NCBI GenBank assembly: GCA_018340375.1
Contig: JAFFJZ010000007.1
Coordinates: 24,712,001-24,776,000, forward strand
Source: Gonatopus flavifemur
Taxonomy: Eukaryota > Arthropoda > Insecta > Hymenoptera > Dryinidae
DNA length: 64,000 nucleotides
Direction of reading: 5' to 3'
Position 1 is the stretch's first letter, and each line of letters opens with the position of its first letter. The position numbers were made by a program, and so were the translations under genes. Of this stretch, positions 35,576 to 46,394 are shown in pieces. The notes beneath the pieces were generated by a model, which worked only from the letters and a program-made list of their open reading frames with translations, searched no databases and was not told the DNA's origin.

Positions 35576-36954
35576 TTATTCAAAGTATTGTCCATCGCTT
35601 TCGACTACTTCCGACCATCTTTCGGGCGAAGAATGAATACCGTGTCGGAAGAACGCATCATCTTTGGATGCAATCCACGAATCGACCCATTTTTGGCAAT
35701 CTTCGTAAGAAGTGAATTTTTGCTCAGACAAGCTATGAGCCATCGAACGGAACAAATATGGTAATCAGATGGCGCAATATCTGGAGAATACGGCGGGTGG
35801 GGTAGAACTTTCTATTTAAGTGTTTCGAGGTATGTTTTCACCGGTTTTGCGACATGCGGACGAGCATTGTCGTGCAGCAAAATGACTTTGTCGTGTCTTT
35901 TGGAGTATTCCGGTCGTTTTTCTTTCAATGCTAACGATCCCTAGTTAGGGTTTCATTCGGTTTCAACAGTTCATAATAAATAACACCCATCTGATCCCAC
36001 CAAACACAGAGCAGGAGCTTAGACCCATGGATATTTGGCTTTGCCACTGATTGTGATGGTTGGCCGGGCTTAACCCACGACTTTCTGCGCTGCGGATTGT
36101 CGTAATGGATCCATTTCTCATCGTCAGTGACAATTCTATTCAAGGAACTTTTCCTTTCCTGCCGTTGAAGCAGCAGTTCACACGTCAAAAAACGCTTCTC
36201 AATGTCCCTTGGTCTCAATTCATATGGGATCCAACGTCCTCCCTTCTGGATCATGCCCAAACTTTTCAGACGTTTTCCTACCGTTGATAAGTCAACTCCC
36301 AATGATGTCGACAATTCTTGAAAGGTTTGACATGAGTCTTCATTGAGCAACATCTCCAAATCAGTATCTTCAAATTTTTTTGGCTGGCCAGGTCGCTCCT
36401 TATCATCCAAGTCGAAATCACTAGCCTTGAAACGTGCAAACCATTTCCGACACGTTTGCTCAGCTAGACCATGTTCACCACACGGAAAAAATTTTAGAAC
36501 TGAATCAATACAACTGTTTGTACTGAATGAGTTTAAATGTAATTTGAACAGTAACAGTGCAACTTTTTGACTTGACTCGGTTAAAAAATTGAATTGTGAA
36601 AGTTCAAAACAACATCGAACTCTTATAGTCACACGATCCGCGTCATTAAATCTAATAGTTTGGCGTGAGAGAGTGCGGCGCTGCGTCGAACTATTGGATT
36701 TAATGGCGTGGATCGTGTGACTATACGAGTTCAATGTTGTTTTGAACTCTGAAGATTCGAATTTTGAGCTTGCATAACCAAAAATAATTGAACAGTTAGA
36801 GTTATATAAATGTTGAACTCTCACAGTCCTAAAATTTTTTCCGTGCATACACTTCCACTAAAATACGATGGACTTCGGTAGCACTTTTGTTCATATTGAA
36901 GTAATGGAGTAAGACTCCCCGCACAAACACTTTATTCGGTATAAATTTTGACAT
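35576..36954 (-). pseudogene. Mariner transposase, mellifera-like (broken)
   Basis: Reading the minus strand from the ATG at 36954, the N-terminus begins MSKFIPNKVFVRGVLLHYFN and runs to VEVY. It is then cut by a 365-bp MITE and resumes with GEHGLAEQTCRKWFARFK. Catalytic motifs follow: DDEKWIHYD, LLHDNARPHVA and SPDIAPSDYH, giving DD34D. Further damage includes a small deletion with frame change near 35934, TAG replacing the expected Trp codon at 35812-35814, and a frameshift near 35758. The family-like C-terminus ends at the TAA at 35576. The MITE plus duplicated dinucleotide is 367 bp, not a multiple of three, so it also shifts the frame. Subfamily placement is from memory of WVKPGQPS and LPHPPYSPD-type motifs. 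Confidence 0.92.
36481..36845. mobile_element. CACGGAAAAAATTTTAG MITE inside the mariner gene, CA duplication
   Basis: The ends CACGGAAAAAATTTTAG and CTAAAATTTTTTCCGTG are perfect inverts. The interior arms (GTCACACGATCCGCGTCATT and its inverse near 36700) pair around 36660. CA is duplicated on either side. Removing the element and one CA restores a continuous mariner reading (VEVY-GEHG), so the empty site is known from the gene itself. Confidence 0.95.
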
Positions 36955-37097
36955 GTTCAATAAGTTATGCAGTGTTGTTATTTACGATTCAAAAAAAGGT
37001 TACGTAAAACAAATGACGCCCAATAATAGCTGTTTCACGGTGAATAGATTATTGTAGGTAACAACGGAATACTGTACTACCCACGTCAGCTTTTGTA

Positions 37098-37296
37098 CAG
37101 GCCCGGCGAAACGTTCTCAGCCCGAGTCGGTATAAGACGGGGGGAGGGGGGGGGGGCATGAGAAATACTTGCCCCAACGAGATTCAATCAGACTGGCCTT
37201 CAGACTGTGGCATAGTCCCGATCATTGAAAAATAAAATATTCCAAATTCCGTGTGGGGGGTGCTCCCCACTGAACCCACATTATTCGCCGCGCCTG
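37098..37296. mobile_element. hAT MITE in the mariner 5' region, perfect 8-bp duplication
   Basis: The ends CAGGCCCGGCG and CGCCGCGCCTG are imperfect inverts flanked on both sides by CTTTTGTA (37090-37097 and 37297-37304). The 199-bp interior is GC-rich and holds a G-run at 37140-37157 that could form a quadruplex. It is non-coding. Confidence 0.9.
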
Positions 37297-37306
37297 CTTT
37301 TGTATA

Positions 37307-37429
37307 AAGCTGACATTTCATGGGGCGTCGAGCGGCAACTTCAACATTGGAAGAAAAGGGAGATCTAATCGGTTCTCTTTTTTCTTCCAATGTTGACGCT
37401 GCCGCTCGACGCCCCATGAAATGTCAGTT
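37307..37429. mobile_element. Near-perfect hairpin in the mariner 5' region
   Basis: CTGACATTTCATGGGGCGTC pairs with GACGCCCCATGAAATGTCAG. The pairing continues through GAGCGGCA and TTCAACATTGGAAGAAAA with only a few mismatches around a short loop. TA borders each side, consistent with a TA duplication. It lies just one dinucleotide from the hAT MITE duplication. Confidence 0.75.
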
Positions 37430-37575
37430 TAACGCTACGAATTAATTTCAACACCTAATAGTTGGAGAACGCTTACTGACGTGAACAAAAAGACACTTCG
37501 AAACAGCGCGTCGTCCTTTTTGCTTGTCGATGAACTACCAGCCATCTTTGTAATACAAAATTATGTATCCCCCAC

Positions 37576-38672
37576 TAGTGGTGGGCGATATTTACAAGAA
37601 TATCGATATTGGGGTATCGATATTTATCGTAACTGAAGTATCGGAACCGAAGTATCCGATAATATTGATGATCACATATATACATACATAAATATTGCCT
37701 AAAGAATTTGTTATGCATAAATACCATTTTTGAATTGTTATTCAAATACGGAAAGAACAGTTTGATCATATTTCAAAAATATTTCATAAAATACAACGAA
37801 TTGAATATTTGTTTGGTATGAATAATGTTTCATTGAACTGAAGTTGTTTTTATTAACAGTTAATATTCAATTAATATAAACGCAATTCTCATTTATTTAC
37901 AGGAAACAAATGTGGATTGATCAAAATCAAATTTGGTTATATTGAAAAAAAATCAATTCGCGCTATTCAAAAGAACATTTAGCAAATATAATTGAATTAT
38001 TTTCTCAGTGCCCCTACCAGCATGGGAACGTGAATAGATAATAGATGCTTTCGATATTCGTACAAAATGTCGAAATTCTATAAGAAGAAAAAGAACGCGA
38101 ATATTGAACTTGAGATTTTCATGAATGTCGAAAATCCAAATATCACCGTCGAAATTGGAAAAGTGAATGTATGAGTGGCGCTACGATCGAGGCATAGCGT
38201 CGCGACTCGTGAGTAAAATTTTGCGCGGCATTATACCTAGATTTGAACACTACGAAAGATTGCGGGGATTGCACCAGATAACATAGCCTTCAATAGAGAC
38301 TTCCCTTATCATCGAAGTTTCCAGACTTGTATATCCATGTTTCCGATAGGTGTTTTGAGTAAACAAGAGTCGATATGACCAATTCTAAAATTGTTCAATT
38401 TTTTTCATTGGCCATTCTATTTAATTAAATATTCTGATGAATTGATCTAAGGGAAAAAGTGCATAAGTTATGCACAGTTGGTCACTCTGACAAGAGAAAA
38501 TTTTCCAAGCTAATGAAAAATTAGAAAATATTTTATTCTTCTGATCAGTTGAAAATTTTTATGAATCCATCACCAACAAGTATATATCGAATTTCGATAT
38601 TTTTAAGGTAAAATATATCGATAACGATGTATATCAGGCGGAAAAATATCGATAAATATCGCCCATCACTAA
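37576..38672. mobile_element. hAT element with TATCGATA subterminal repeats
   Basis: The left end TAGTGGTGGGCGATATTTA and the right end TAAATATCGCCCATCACTA are inverted. TCCCCCAC is present on both sides (37568-37575 and 38673-38680), a perfect 8-bp duplication. Near both ends TATCGATA/ATATCGAT motifs repeat (37597-37625 and 38585-38660). The 1.1-kb interior is very AT-rich and encodes no hAT transposase. Confidence 0.85.
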
Positions 38673-38746
38673 TCCCCCACAATTCTTGTGTCACGTAGTA
38701 ACTGCGCGCGTGCTCATGACGTAGATATTTCCCATATCAACCTTAA

Positions 38747-39060
38747 AATGAAGCTAAAACTTGCAGCCGTAAAGCTTTCAGAAAATTGTTGTAACTTTTG
38801 ATTAAACGTTGTTGAAGCTCTTTCACACCAGAAATCTATTCAATGACATTCCACTCAACGGTTTAGATACTTGAATCCTTGATAAAAATTTTGTACGAAA
38901 AGTTATATCAATTGACTGTTAGTTTTACGGCTGCCACTTTCAGCTTCCCTAGTATGTATGTACCATGAGGACCAAGCTGCCCCAGCATGGGTTCTATCCT
39001 GCTAAAATGGGCCCAAGACTGGGCCAGAGTGGGCCGGAGTTCATACACGCTGGGCTTCAT
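38747..39060. mobile_element. GCAGCCGT foldback, copy 1, interrupted near its end
   Basis: AATGAAGCTAAAACTTGCAG on the left mirrors GGCTGCCACTTTCAGCTT on the right. Inner segments CTTTTGATTAAACGTTGTTG and CAACGGTTTAGATACTTGA match the same positions in copies at 57358-57515 and 62866-63030. The right end is interrupted after CAGCTT by the GC-rich 108-bp repeat. Confidence 0.7.
38947..39054 (-). repeat. GC-rich 108-bp dispersed repeat, copy 2, CTT duplication
   Basis: This is the inverse orientation of 14688-14796: it starts CCCTAGTATGTATGTACCAT and ends TTCATACACGCTGGG. CTT lies on both sides. The related foldback at 57358-57515 reads TTCAGCTTCATTAA at the equivalent point, an empty site with one CTT. 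This supports mobility by a 3-bp-duplicating mechanism. Confidence 0.82.
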
Positions 39061-39287
39061 AACTTTGAGAGATCCCTACTACCTACGTGAATTATTTAAA
39101 TATCCAAATACTATACTAAACTTCATCAGATTACCTAATACTTTGCGAAGTACCAAATATGTCAGAAAATTTCAAGAATATTTTTTGATTTTTCAACCAA
39201 TCGTAATTTAGTACAATCTTTTTTTTATATACTATTTGAGTATCGTACGGAGTGATATCAGAGAAGAGAAAGAAAAATTGTGCAATA

Positions 39288-40147
39288 GGGGAAGGTCGGA
39301 TAAAACCGGGTACCATAACTTCAATCGGTCATAGAGAAGTTTTTATTAGCAATAGATCAACTAACCAAAGCTTTTCAGTTTCCTTATTCTTTCATTAACA
39401 ACATACTATTCGTATATTGCTGTAAAATTGATATTTTATATTCGTTCTAGTCGAAAGGTAAAAAAACCTGGTTCCACTCCATGGGTAGGGTAAAAATGGG
39501 TAGGTTACTCGTTTAAATCAATGCAAAACACTTCTGAATTGTAAAATTTTTAGCACCAACTGTTGAATTCGATAAAAATTCCGAAAACAGACGTGAGTCA
39601 TGTTTGAAAATTGATATATTTTGAACAACTAAAAAAAATTGTTCAGAGAAAGAAACTCAGTTGAGAACAAAAGTTGCAAGCACGCGTAAAGGGATCTTCA
39701 AGAGTGAACATGTTTTGATGACTATTTTAGAATAAAAACACAAATTCTGTTAAATTTCATAAATTGGAAGATACAATCTCAAGTACCCGGTTTGACCCCA
39801 CAGCAACTTGTCGAGGTCAATATGGCTTAGATAGATTATGCATTGCTCTAGGCGAATTATTAAAGAACCAAAATACGCAGGAAAACATGCTCGATTGAAG
39901 TATGTACGTGCCTCTTTCTTGAGAGAGTGGTGAGGCACTTGAAACTCACTACGCGAATGCAAGAACTTTGACAATTTTTTCGCAGAAAACTTTAAACAAC
40001 GTTCTAAGTGAGAAAGAGCGTTGCGCCGATGCTGTTGTTCTCTCTAACTGCTCAAAATATCTACTGCTACTAGTCCGAACGTTTGCTGTCAGAAAGAAGC
40101 ACTAATCAGGGAGATATTGAGGTACCCGGTTTTATCCGACTCTCCCC
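39288..40147. mobile_element. TA-flanked 860-bp element with GGGGARRGTCGGATAAAACC ends
   Basis: The left end GGGGAAGGTCGGATAAAACC and the inverse of the right end (GGGGAGAGTCGGATAAAACC) match over at least 27 bp through CGGGTACC. TA lies on both sides (39286-39287 and 40148-40149). The interior contains further ACCCGGTTT/GGTAGGGTAAAAATGGGTAGG motifs but no transposase frame. Confidence 0.85.
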
Positions 40148-40149
40148 TA

Positions 40150-43100
40150 CATTTTGTCAAATCTATAAAAATCATATCATCTCCAATGTGTCCGCGTTGT
40201 GGATTCAGTTTGAGAGATGTTATGAACCGAATGGTCCTTGTTCCCACAATTTTGTTCTTGTTTGTTATCATAAACACAACGATTATTCAAAAACTTATTA
40301 TGTTTTATCATGTGACCGACGATATATATATTATGTATGGATTATATATGGGTCATATATGTTTGATTTTCACCAGGGACGATGGTGGTCTGTTTCATTG
40401 CCATTTTTCATCAATGATGGGATTTTATTTTGAAAAAACACATGAATATATCATCAAATGTTAACAAATTTCTATATGGGCAGAAATTGCATAATACTCC
40501 TCGTGTTTAGGTCTCATAGAAAGGTCTCTATTGGAACTTTCATAGACCATGAATATTAAAAACTTCGCCGGCTTATGAAAATGAATAAAAAATATTAGAA
40601 GTAGAGGACTGAAATTTATTGTCGATTGTCCACGTGTATACGAAGCGTTACATCAAGTTAATGCATGTTACGTCAGTTACGTGATATTTAAATAGTCACT
40701 TAGCGTGGCCTTATGCACTTGTTTACAATGAATGGGCTAAAACAGAATTCACTTTGATGATGTTGCTTTTTACTTCTCTGGACTATATTATCAATAGATC
40801 CAAACTTGAATTCATTCATCTAGCAGTTGTTTTAAAAACCTTGAATGTATCAATAGAACAGTACGACCTTTTTTTCTTTCAACATACAATTTTTCTTCAG
40901 CAAATTTTTACATTTCAGCATTTTGAAAATTTCCGAAAAAATCGAATATCCCAACGACAATTTTTTTTAGACTTCTGAACATCATTCGTTGAGTTACATT
41001 AAGACATATGTAAAGAAAATTCCCAAATGCTCCCTATCTTTCAGAATTTGTCGAAGGAAGAATCCATTTCACATTTCAAAAAGAATTCTCGTGTACAATA
41101 GTTCTTCAACATTTTGAATCACCCTGTATTTTATGCATTGAGAAGGGGAAGTACCAAAATTGTTAGTTGAAGATCAAATCGATCAAGAGGTTAATAAAAA
41201 GAGACGCACGCTTTAAGTACGTTGGAAAGAACGGTTAACGATGAGAGCAGATACAATGTGTAACACTGAGAGTATAGAACAAACGGTCAAAACTATTGGA
41301 GCGGAACTTGGTGTGATGCGAGGAAGAGTAGATTTCGTTTCCCTCGGAGGATTACAATCACACTTGGTACAACAAAAAATATGAATTACGGAGGACTTTT
41401 GCTCGAATTGAATGAACATTTTGTCCCATTTGCGAAAGAGTGTTTGAAGCTGTTTTTGTTATTCCATCTCGTCATTGTTCCTAGTGTAAAATTTCATAAT
41501 TACGAAAAATTCGAAATTTCTGTCACGATAGAATATTCCAAATTGCACGATCCATCAATTTTAAAATCCATCAAAGCCAACACGTGGATATTGTTTTCCA
41601 TTGTTCTATGAACATTGAAACTCCCATTTGAAATTCTATCGATTTCTGATTCTCTGATTGAGAGAAGAAGACTTATCGTTAACCTCGATCCTACATAGAC
41701 AGTTGATGGCTACGAGGTTAATATTTCCTCCCACTCGTATTTAACTGTACTGCTAGGTTGAGATCAGGTGCCATTGGGAATCATTTGAAGAAATACCGAT
41801 TTCAAAAATCATTTTCTCCCTGTGTATGCAAGTTGCCTTAATGTTCACCCACTTTATATTGTAGGAAACAAAAGATTCTCTATTCTTTTCTCACAGTTCA
41901 TGGTTGATCCCAATAATCCATGTCTCTGTTTAAACTACGTATTGCAATCTCTCACGACTAATCATAAAAACATCATTATGAATGTATTGTACTATTCACA
42001 TACGGTCCTGGCCAACTTGAATAATTGTTCTTCGTCTAAAAGTTTATTCCCAGATATGAAGATATATTGCTGAAAGACGAAGCCGAATGAGGGTAGAGTA
42101 GTCAAACTGGTTTGTGAAATGAATCTTCATTTTATTCATTATATTTAAAATATACTGTATTGAAAACAAATCTTAGGAGGAAAATTTAGGAAAATATGAA
42201 TATGCATTTTGTACATATGTAGTCTCAATAAAAAGAAAAAATCTTTCTGTTATCTTTCCACGCCACATTGAATTTTTAACACGTCAAAGGATCATATAAA
42301 TTTTCATATTGTACAATAATGATATAAAAAAAGAACATCGCACAATACTCCTCTTTCACGATTGATTAATATACCTCATGCGATGAAACTTTTTCATTTT
42401 TAAGCATCAAAGTTGTTGGTTAATGTTTGATGTGAATGTTGTTGTGATACCAGTGATTTAGTAATTTTAATATCAAATTATTGTAATGTGCATGGATTGT
42501 AGGACCACTTTTGAAACATTATTAATGTAAAATATTATTCTATTGAAATCTCATAACTCATTTTTTATTCATTAGAAACTGGTTATTGAGTAAAGAATTT
42601 GTGTGCTTACTGCTGAAAGATATTACTTCAAACATGTGATATTGTCATTTGAACTAGCCTTTGTGGCGAAACATTTGCGAATAAAATCCTTTCTAATCTG
42701 ATTTGGTCCCGCAGACCTTATCTGTGTAAAATAGAGTGCCCATGAAGGACATACAGGATAGAAAGCCTCGGAAGAAGTCAGATCATCAGGATCTGCTGAA
42801 ACAAGAAGGGATAGATAAAAAGAAAGCAAGGATGGAGAAGAGAAAGAGACGAAATTATCGGTTGTAGCACCAAATGACAGGGAGGAAAGAAGATGAAAAA
42901 AGAGACAAGGAGGGAAGGGAAGGGGGGAACCGAGGGAACGATTTGGACAGCGACGGCCCTGAGCCACTTGCCACAGTAGGTCAGCTCTCTTCACCTCACT
43001 TTGCTTCGTTTTTATTCGAGCCTTCCATTATACATATCATCATCATCATCACCATCATAATCATCATCATCATCATAGTTGTCGTCGTCGTCGACGACTT

Positions 43101-43604
43101 TGTCGCGGCGGACCAATCGCACCATCTTCAATGAACTCAACTGTTTTTACGAAGGTGTAAAATTTGGAAAAGATATTACTCGATGATTGATTCGAAAATT
43201 GGTTACTCATCGCATGTTGGGGTACACTGTAATTTAAACAAGGCCAATATCGTTCTTCAGTATTTGTAATTATTATATCATTATACATATAGCGTATCGG
43301 AACCTTCATGGTTCTTTCAATAGACAAATTTTTAATTAGGAACTAGTCAACGTTGAACTCTATCTCGGTTACACAAATTAATTTTAGATTTATAATATAT
43401 TTTACATCTCATGCATCATTCATATCGTGCACATGTGTATACAATTCATTTCCTGTCTGGGTACATTTTTTTGAACATTATCCTTCACAACATTCATTCT
43501 GTTTCCGTGGTTTTGTTGTTCTCTTTGAATTAGAGATACAAATTTCGCAATGGGTGAATAGGTTAATATTTATTCTTCATATTTCTTGAATCTTCATTAC
43601 TATG
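40150..43604. other. Non-coding stretch with solo transposon end and trinucleotide runs
   Basis: TGAATCACCCTGTA at 41108 is the inverse of the solo end at 22368. At 43033-43095 there is an ATC-rich run followed by GTCGTCGTCGTCGACGAC. Sequence at 40380-40490 weakly resembles 6360-6515 (GATGGGA, TTTCTATATGGG). No gene could be supported. Confidence 0.5.
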
Positions 43605-43834
43605 CACAGAGAAAAGTTTATATTAAAGATTACTATATTTTTATGGTACTCGTGGGATATACTTTATTATGAGGCTCAAAATTATATTTATTTCAAATTA
43701 TAACATATTTTTCTTCATCCTCACGAGAGAGTATGGTGAATGCTCGTATACTTGTGGTTCCTAGCGGCATAATCAAATATATCCCAAAAATACAATATAA
43801 ATATGCTAATATCTCATATAAAATTTTTACTGTG
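43605..43834. mobile_element. CACAGAGAAAAG MITE, TG duplication
   Basis: The ends CACAGAGAAAAGTTTATAT and ATAAAATTTTTACTGTG are inverted with mismatches, and inner GTACTCGTGGGATATACTT pairs with the AGTATGGTGAATGCTCGTATAC region. TG is on both sides. It is 230 bp and non-coding. Confidence 0.75.
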
Positions 43835-45180
43835 TGAATGGATTTATTCGATCGAAGTTTGAGCAAATTTGATTGATTCCTGGGAAATGAATCCTCTCTG
43901 GTATTTGGAGTGAAAAATTCATTTCAGTTTACTGAATATAGGCAATTGAATTCACGCATACAAACGTATCAATTGCACGAGACTTGACGGAGTAATGAGT
44001 TTTTTCTCTTACAATTCGTACGTTTCTCCCTAAATTTGAAACCATAAATAAATAACCTTGGCTGGATTCAATCTTATTTACGTTCGAGTTTGGTTATACG
44101 AATTATGCCAGACTTTCTTTTTACATGCCCTTTGACTTTGTCTTCATCATCCTTTCTGTTTTTTTTTTCCCCAACTTATTCCACTGTGACCAGTGTTTTA
44201 GACATGGTCGAGTCGAGCCAGACGACGAAACAAAATTAAAAAAAAAGCATGCTGAATAAAAAAGGATAGATTTCTAAAGACCCCTTTGTACAAAGGTATT
44301 CGTGGTCGTCAAATATTTCGCAAGTCAAACGTTAGTTAAAGACCCGATTAACACACATACCTACATTTCGTAATTTGAAATGAAATTTCTTCAAGAGTCA
44401 CTTCTTCTCGGCCTGAACTCTTTGCATTGATTGCGTATGAAATATAATATATGACTTTTTAAAGTTTATGTTTCCTTTTTTTGTTCTACCACGATCTTTT
44501 GGATGTTAGTCATGAAAAGAAAGTGGCTAAATGTACGAGGATAATAAAATTTCGTCATGTGGTGTGGGAAAGTAATTTTGAGCGAGTGTGGATCTGTAGA
44601 AAAATATCCTTGAGCTCTTTTGTCTTTGTAAAATGTGATGGACATATCAATCGATAATTGATAAAAAGATTTATATCAGGGGTCGATTTTCAGAACAAAA
44701 TCAATGTTTGATTTTCAATTCCGCGGGATAATTCCAAACCATATATTCGCGAAGGCTTTTCAAGTTGAATATTGAAACAGTGCATCAGTTGGATATCATG
44801 ACCCATAGTTACACGGATGCGATGCCAAAAATAAGACTATACACATTAAAAAGGGTAAAGTGGTTTACCCACATGAAAACCACTTAAGACTGTAAATCAA
44901 ATGAATTGAGAGAAAACCACATGAGTATAGTAGTGAAAATATACAAGAATGAGTGGGAGGAGAGGTGAATACGAAGAACGGTGGCATCGTAGTTACTTGA
45001 AAGTTTCGTTCTAAATGTCTCAAGCCAGATCTGATTTTCACATTATCCGAGTACAGAGGAGGAAGAATGAGGAAGAGAGAGGCTTGATCAACGTAGGCGA
45101 TGATTGACAATCGAAAGTTACCATGAATCGTGCATTTGATACATACTGTGAAATAGCGAATTTATGAATTTATTTTCCTC
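43835..45180. other. Non-coding stretch
   Basis: No repeats or coding frames that I can support. The minus frame at 44865-45110 has no recognisable family. Confidence 0.45.
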
Positions 45181-45275
45181 GGTAGAAATCATTCTAGGTG
45201 CTGCTTTTGCTCCAGAATGGACCTCAGAGTCTCGTAGAATGTCTCGCTGAAGCAAGAGCTAGAGCGATTTCTACC
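45181..45275. mobile_element. GGTAGAAATC 95-bp MITE
   Basis: The ends GGTAGAAATCATTCTAG and CTAGAGCGATTTCTACC are inverted. A CTTTTGCTCCAGAATG/AAGCAAGAGCTAGAG pairing continues inward. A one-ended relative is at 20612. No target duplication is evident. Confidence 0.7.
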
Positions 45276-46328
45276 AGAATTCAAATAAGAATTTTGTAAA
45301 TTGTCAGGAATTTCATATTTATCTATCTTCTTAAAATAAAGCAAATAATACCCACATCGTAAAAATCGTATTAGTACATTTTTATTCAAGTAACAATTTC
45401 AAGTTAACCCTGATAAATCCAATGCGATTATCTTCAACGAAAAAAGAAAACTAGGCAACTTGAAGCCTTTCGCGTTATTCAATACTCTCGTTTGAAACTT
45501 CAAGGCAATTAAATACTTGAGAGTGATCTTGGATGACGAACTTAATTAAAAACAGCTATCTAAACAGCCGTGTGCAGAACCATAATTACTTCGGGTAAGT
45601 GTGGGAATTGTGAATTGACAATAGATTTCAATTGAGTACTCAGAGATCCGATATATATTTATAGACTAAAATGAAACCACAAAACTCGTTTACTTCCTGA
45701 CATTGATAGGCAGAGAAATCGTTGAAATCTTCCAAAACAGTTCTAAAAATAATGTTTATTCAATTGCGAGGTACTCTCTTGAAGTGAAATTTCACTTTTC
45801 ATGGAGATGCATTTTTCCTTTGTGAGAGAGTATTATACCACTTCCAAAGGGTTGAAGGAATCATAAAAAAATGTATGATTAAGTATCGTTTTCTGTGAAA
45901 ACATATTAATAAAGTTGAGAAGTTTTTTTTTTCACTTTGCATAAACTTCCTTATAAATGATGAATATTCCAGCAACTGAATGTATTAAAGTTTTTACGTA
46001 TGTTTGTTTTTATCATTCGATTCTTCTTCGGGATAAATTTTAACGTTATTCTCTTGAAAATTCTTTCAATACTCTTCCTTCCAAAATGTTTTGTCTGGCT
46101 GTTGTATTTTTATCTTTCATATAGCCATGAGAATTCGATCCGACTATGCAACGTCCATAGAATGTTTTGAGCCAAGCACAAAAAAGAAGCACAAACTTTA
46201 CCTATTGTATATCATAGTCTATTTTCGAAGAGTGGGATTAAAAAAATACAGACGATCCGGCGTTCGTACATTTTATGAATCATTGTTGTATGCTATGTAT
46301 CAATGTCTCTTCCTTTTGTTGTTCCCAG
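45276..46328. other. Non-coding stretch upstream of the candidate exon
   Basis: No repeats were recognised. The last ~25 bases before 46329 form a pyrimidine-rich tract (CTTCCTTTTGTTGTTCCCAG), which would be the acceptor of the following exon. Confidence 0.45.
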
Positions 46329-46394
46329 ATTGCCTTTGTTCGAGACGTCCTCAGGTCGCATTGCCTGAACAAAACGTGCAAATGTCCATAAGAA
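46329..46394 (+). CDS. Candidate 66-bp internal exon, unknown gene
   Basis: This is the best host-gene signal in the window. A strong pyrimidine tract and CAG precede it; AGAA followed by the consensus donor GTAAGTAC ends it. It is about half G+C in a one-third G+C background. Of the two frames that could bridge it, the phase-1 frame is fully open (CLCSRRPQVALPEQNVQ then MSIR); phase 0 stops at TAA two codons before the donor and phase 2 at TGA. Entering and leaving in phase 1 makes it symmetrical, as for a skippable cassette exon. I recognise no domain in about 21 residues. Confidence 0.5.

Larger units (their letters stand above)
35498..37458 (-). mobile_element. mellifera-like mariner carrying three nested insertions
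   Basis: The left end TTAGGATTTGGAATTAATTC and the inverse of the right end (TTAGGTGTTGAAATTAATTC) match, and both continue into GTAGCGTT. TA flanks both ends (35496-35497 and 37459-37460). It measures 1961 bp because of a MITE at 36481, a hAT MITE at 37098 and a hairpin at 37307. Subtracting these with their duplications (367, 207 and 125 bp) leaves about 1262 bp, a normal mariner length. Confidence 0.9.

Noticed and set aside
37140..37157. G-run as a regulatory quadruplex
   Set aside because: It lies inside a hAT MITE within a dead mariner; a similar G-run at 55097 marks a transposon end, so compositional or transposon origin is simpler.
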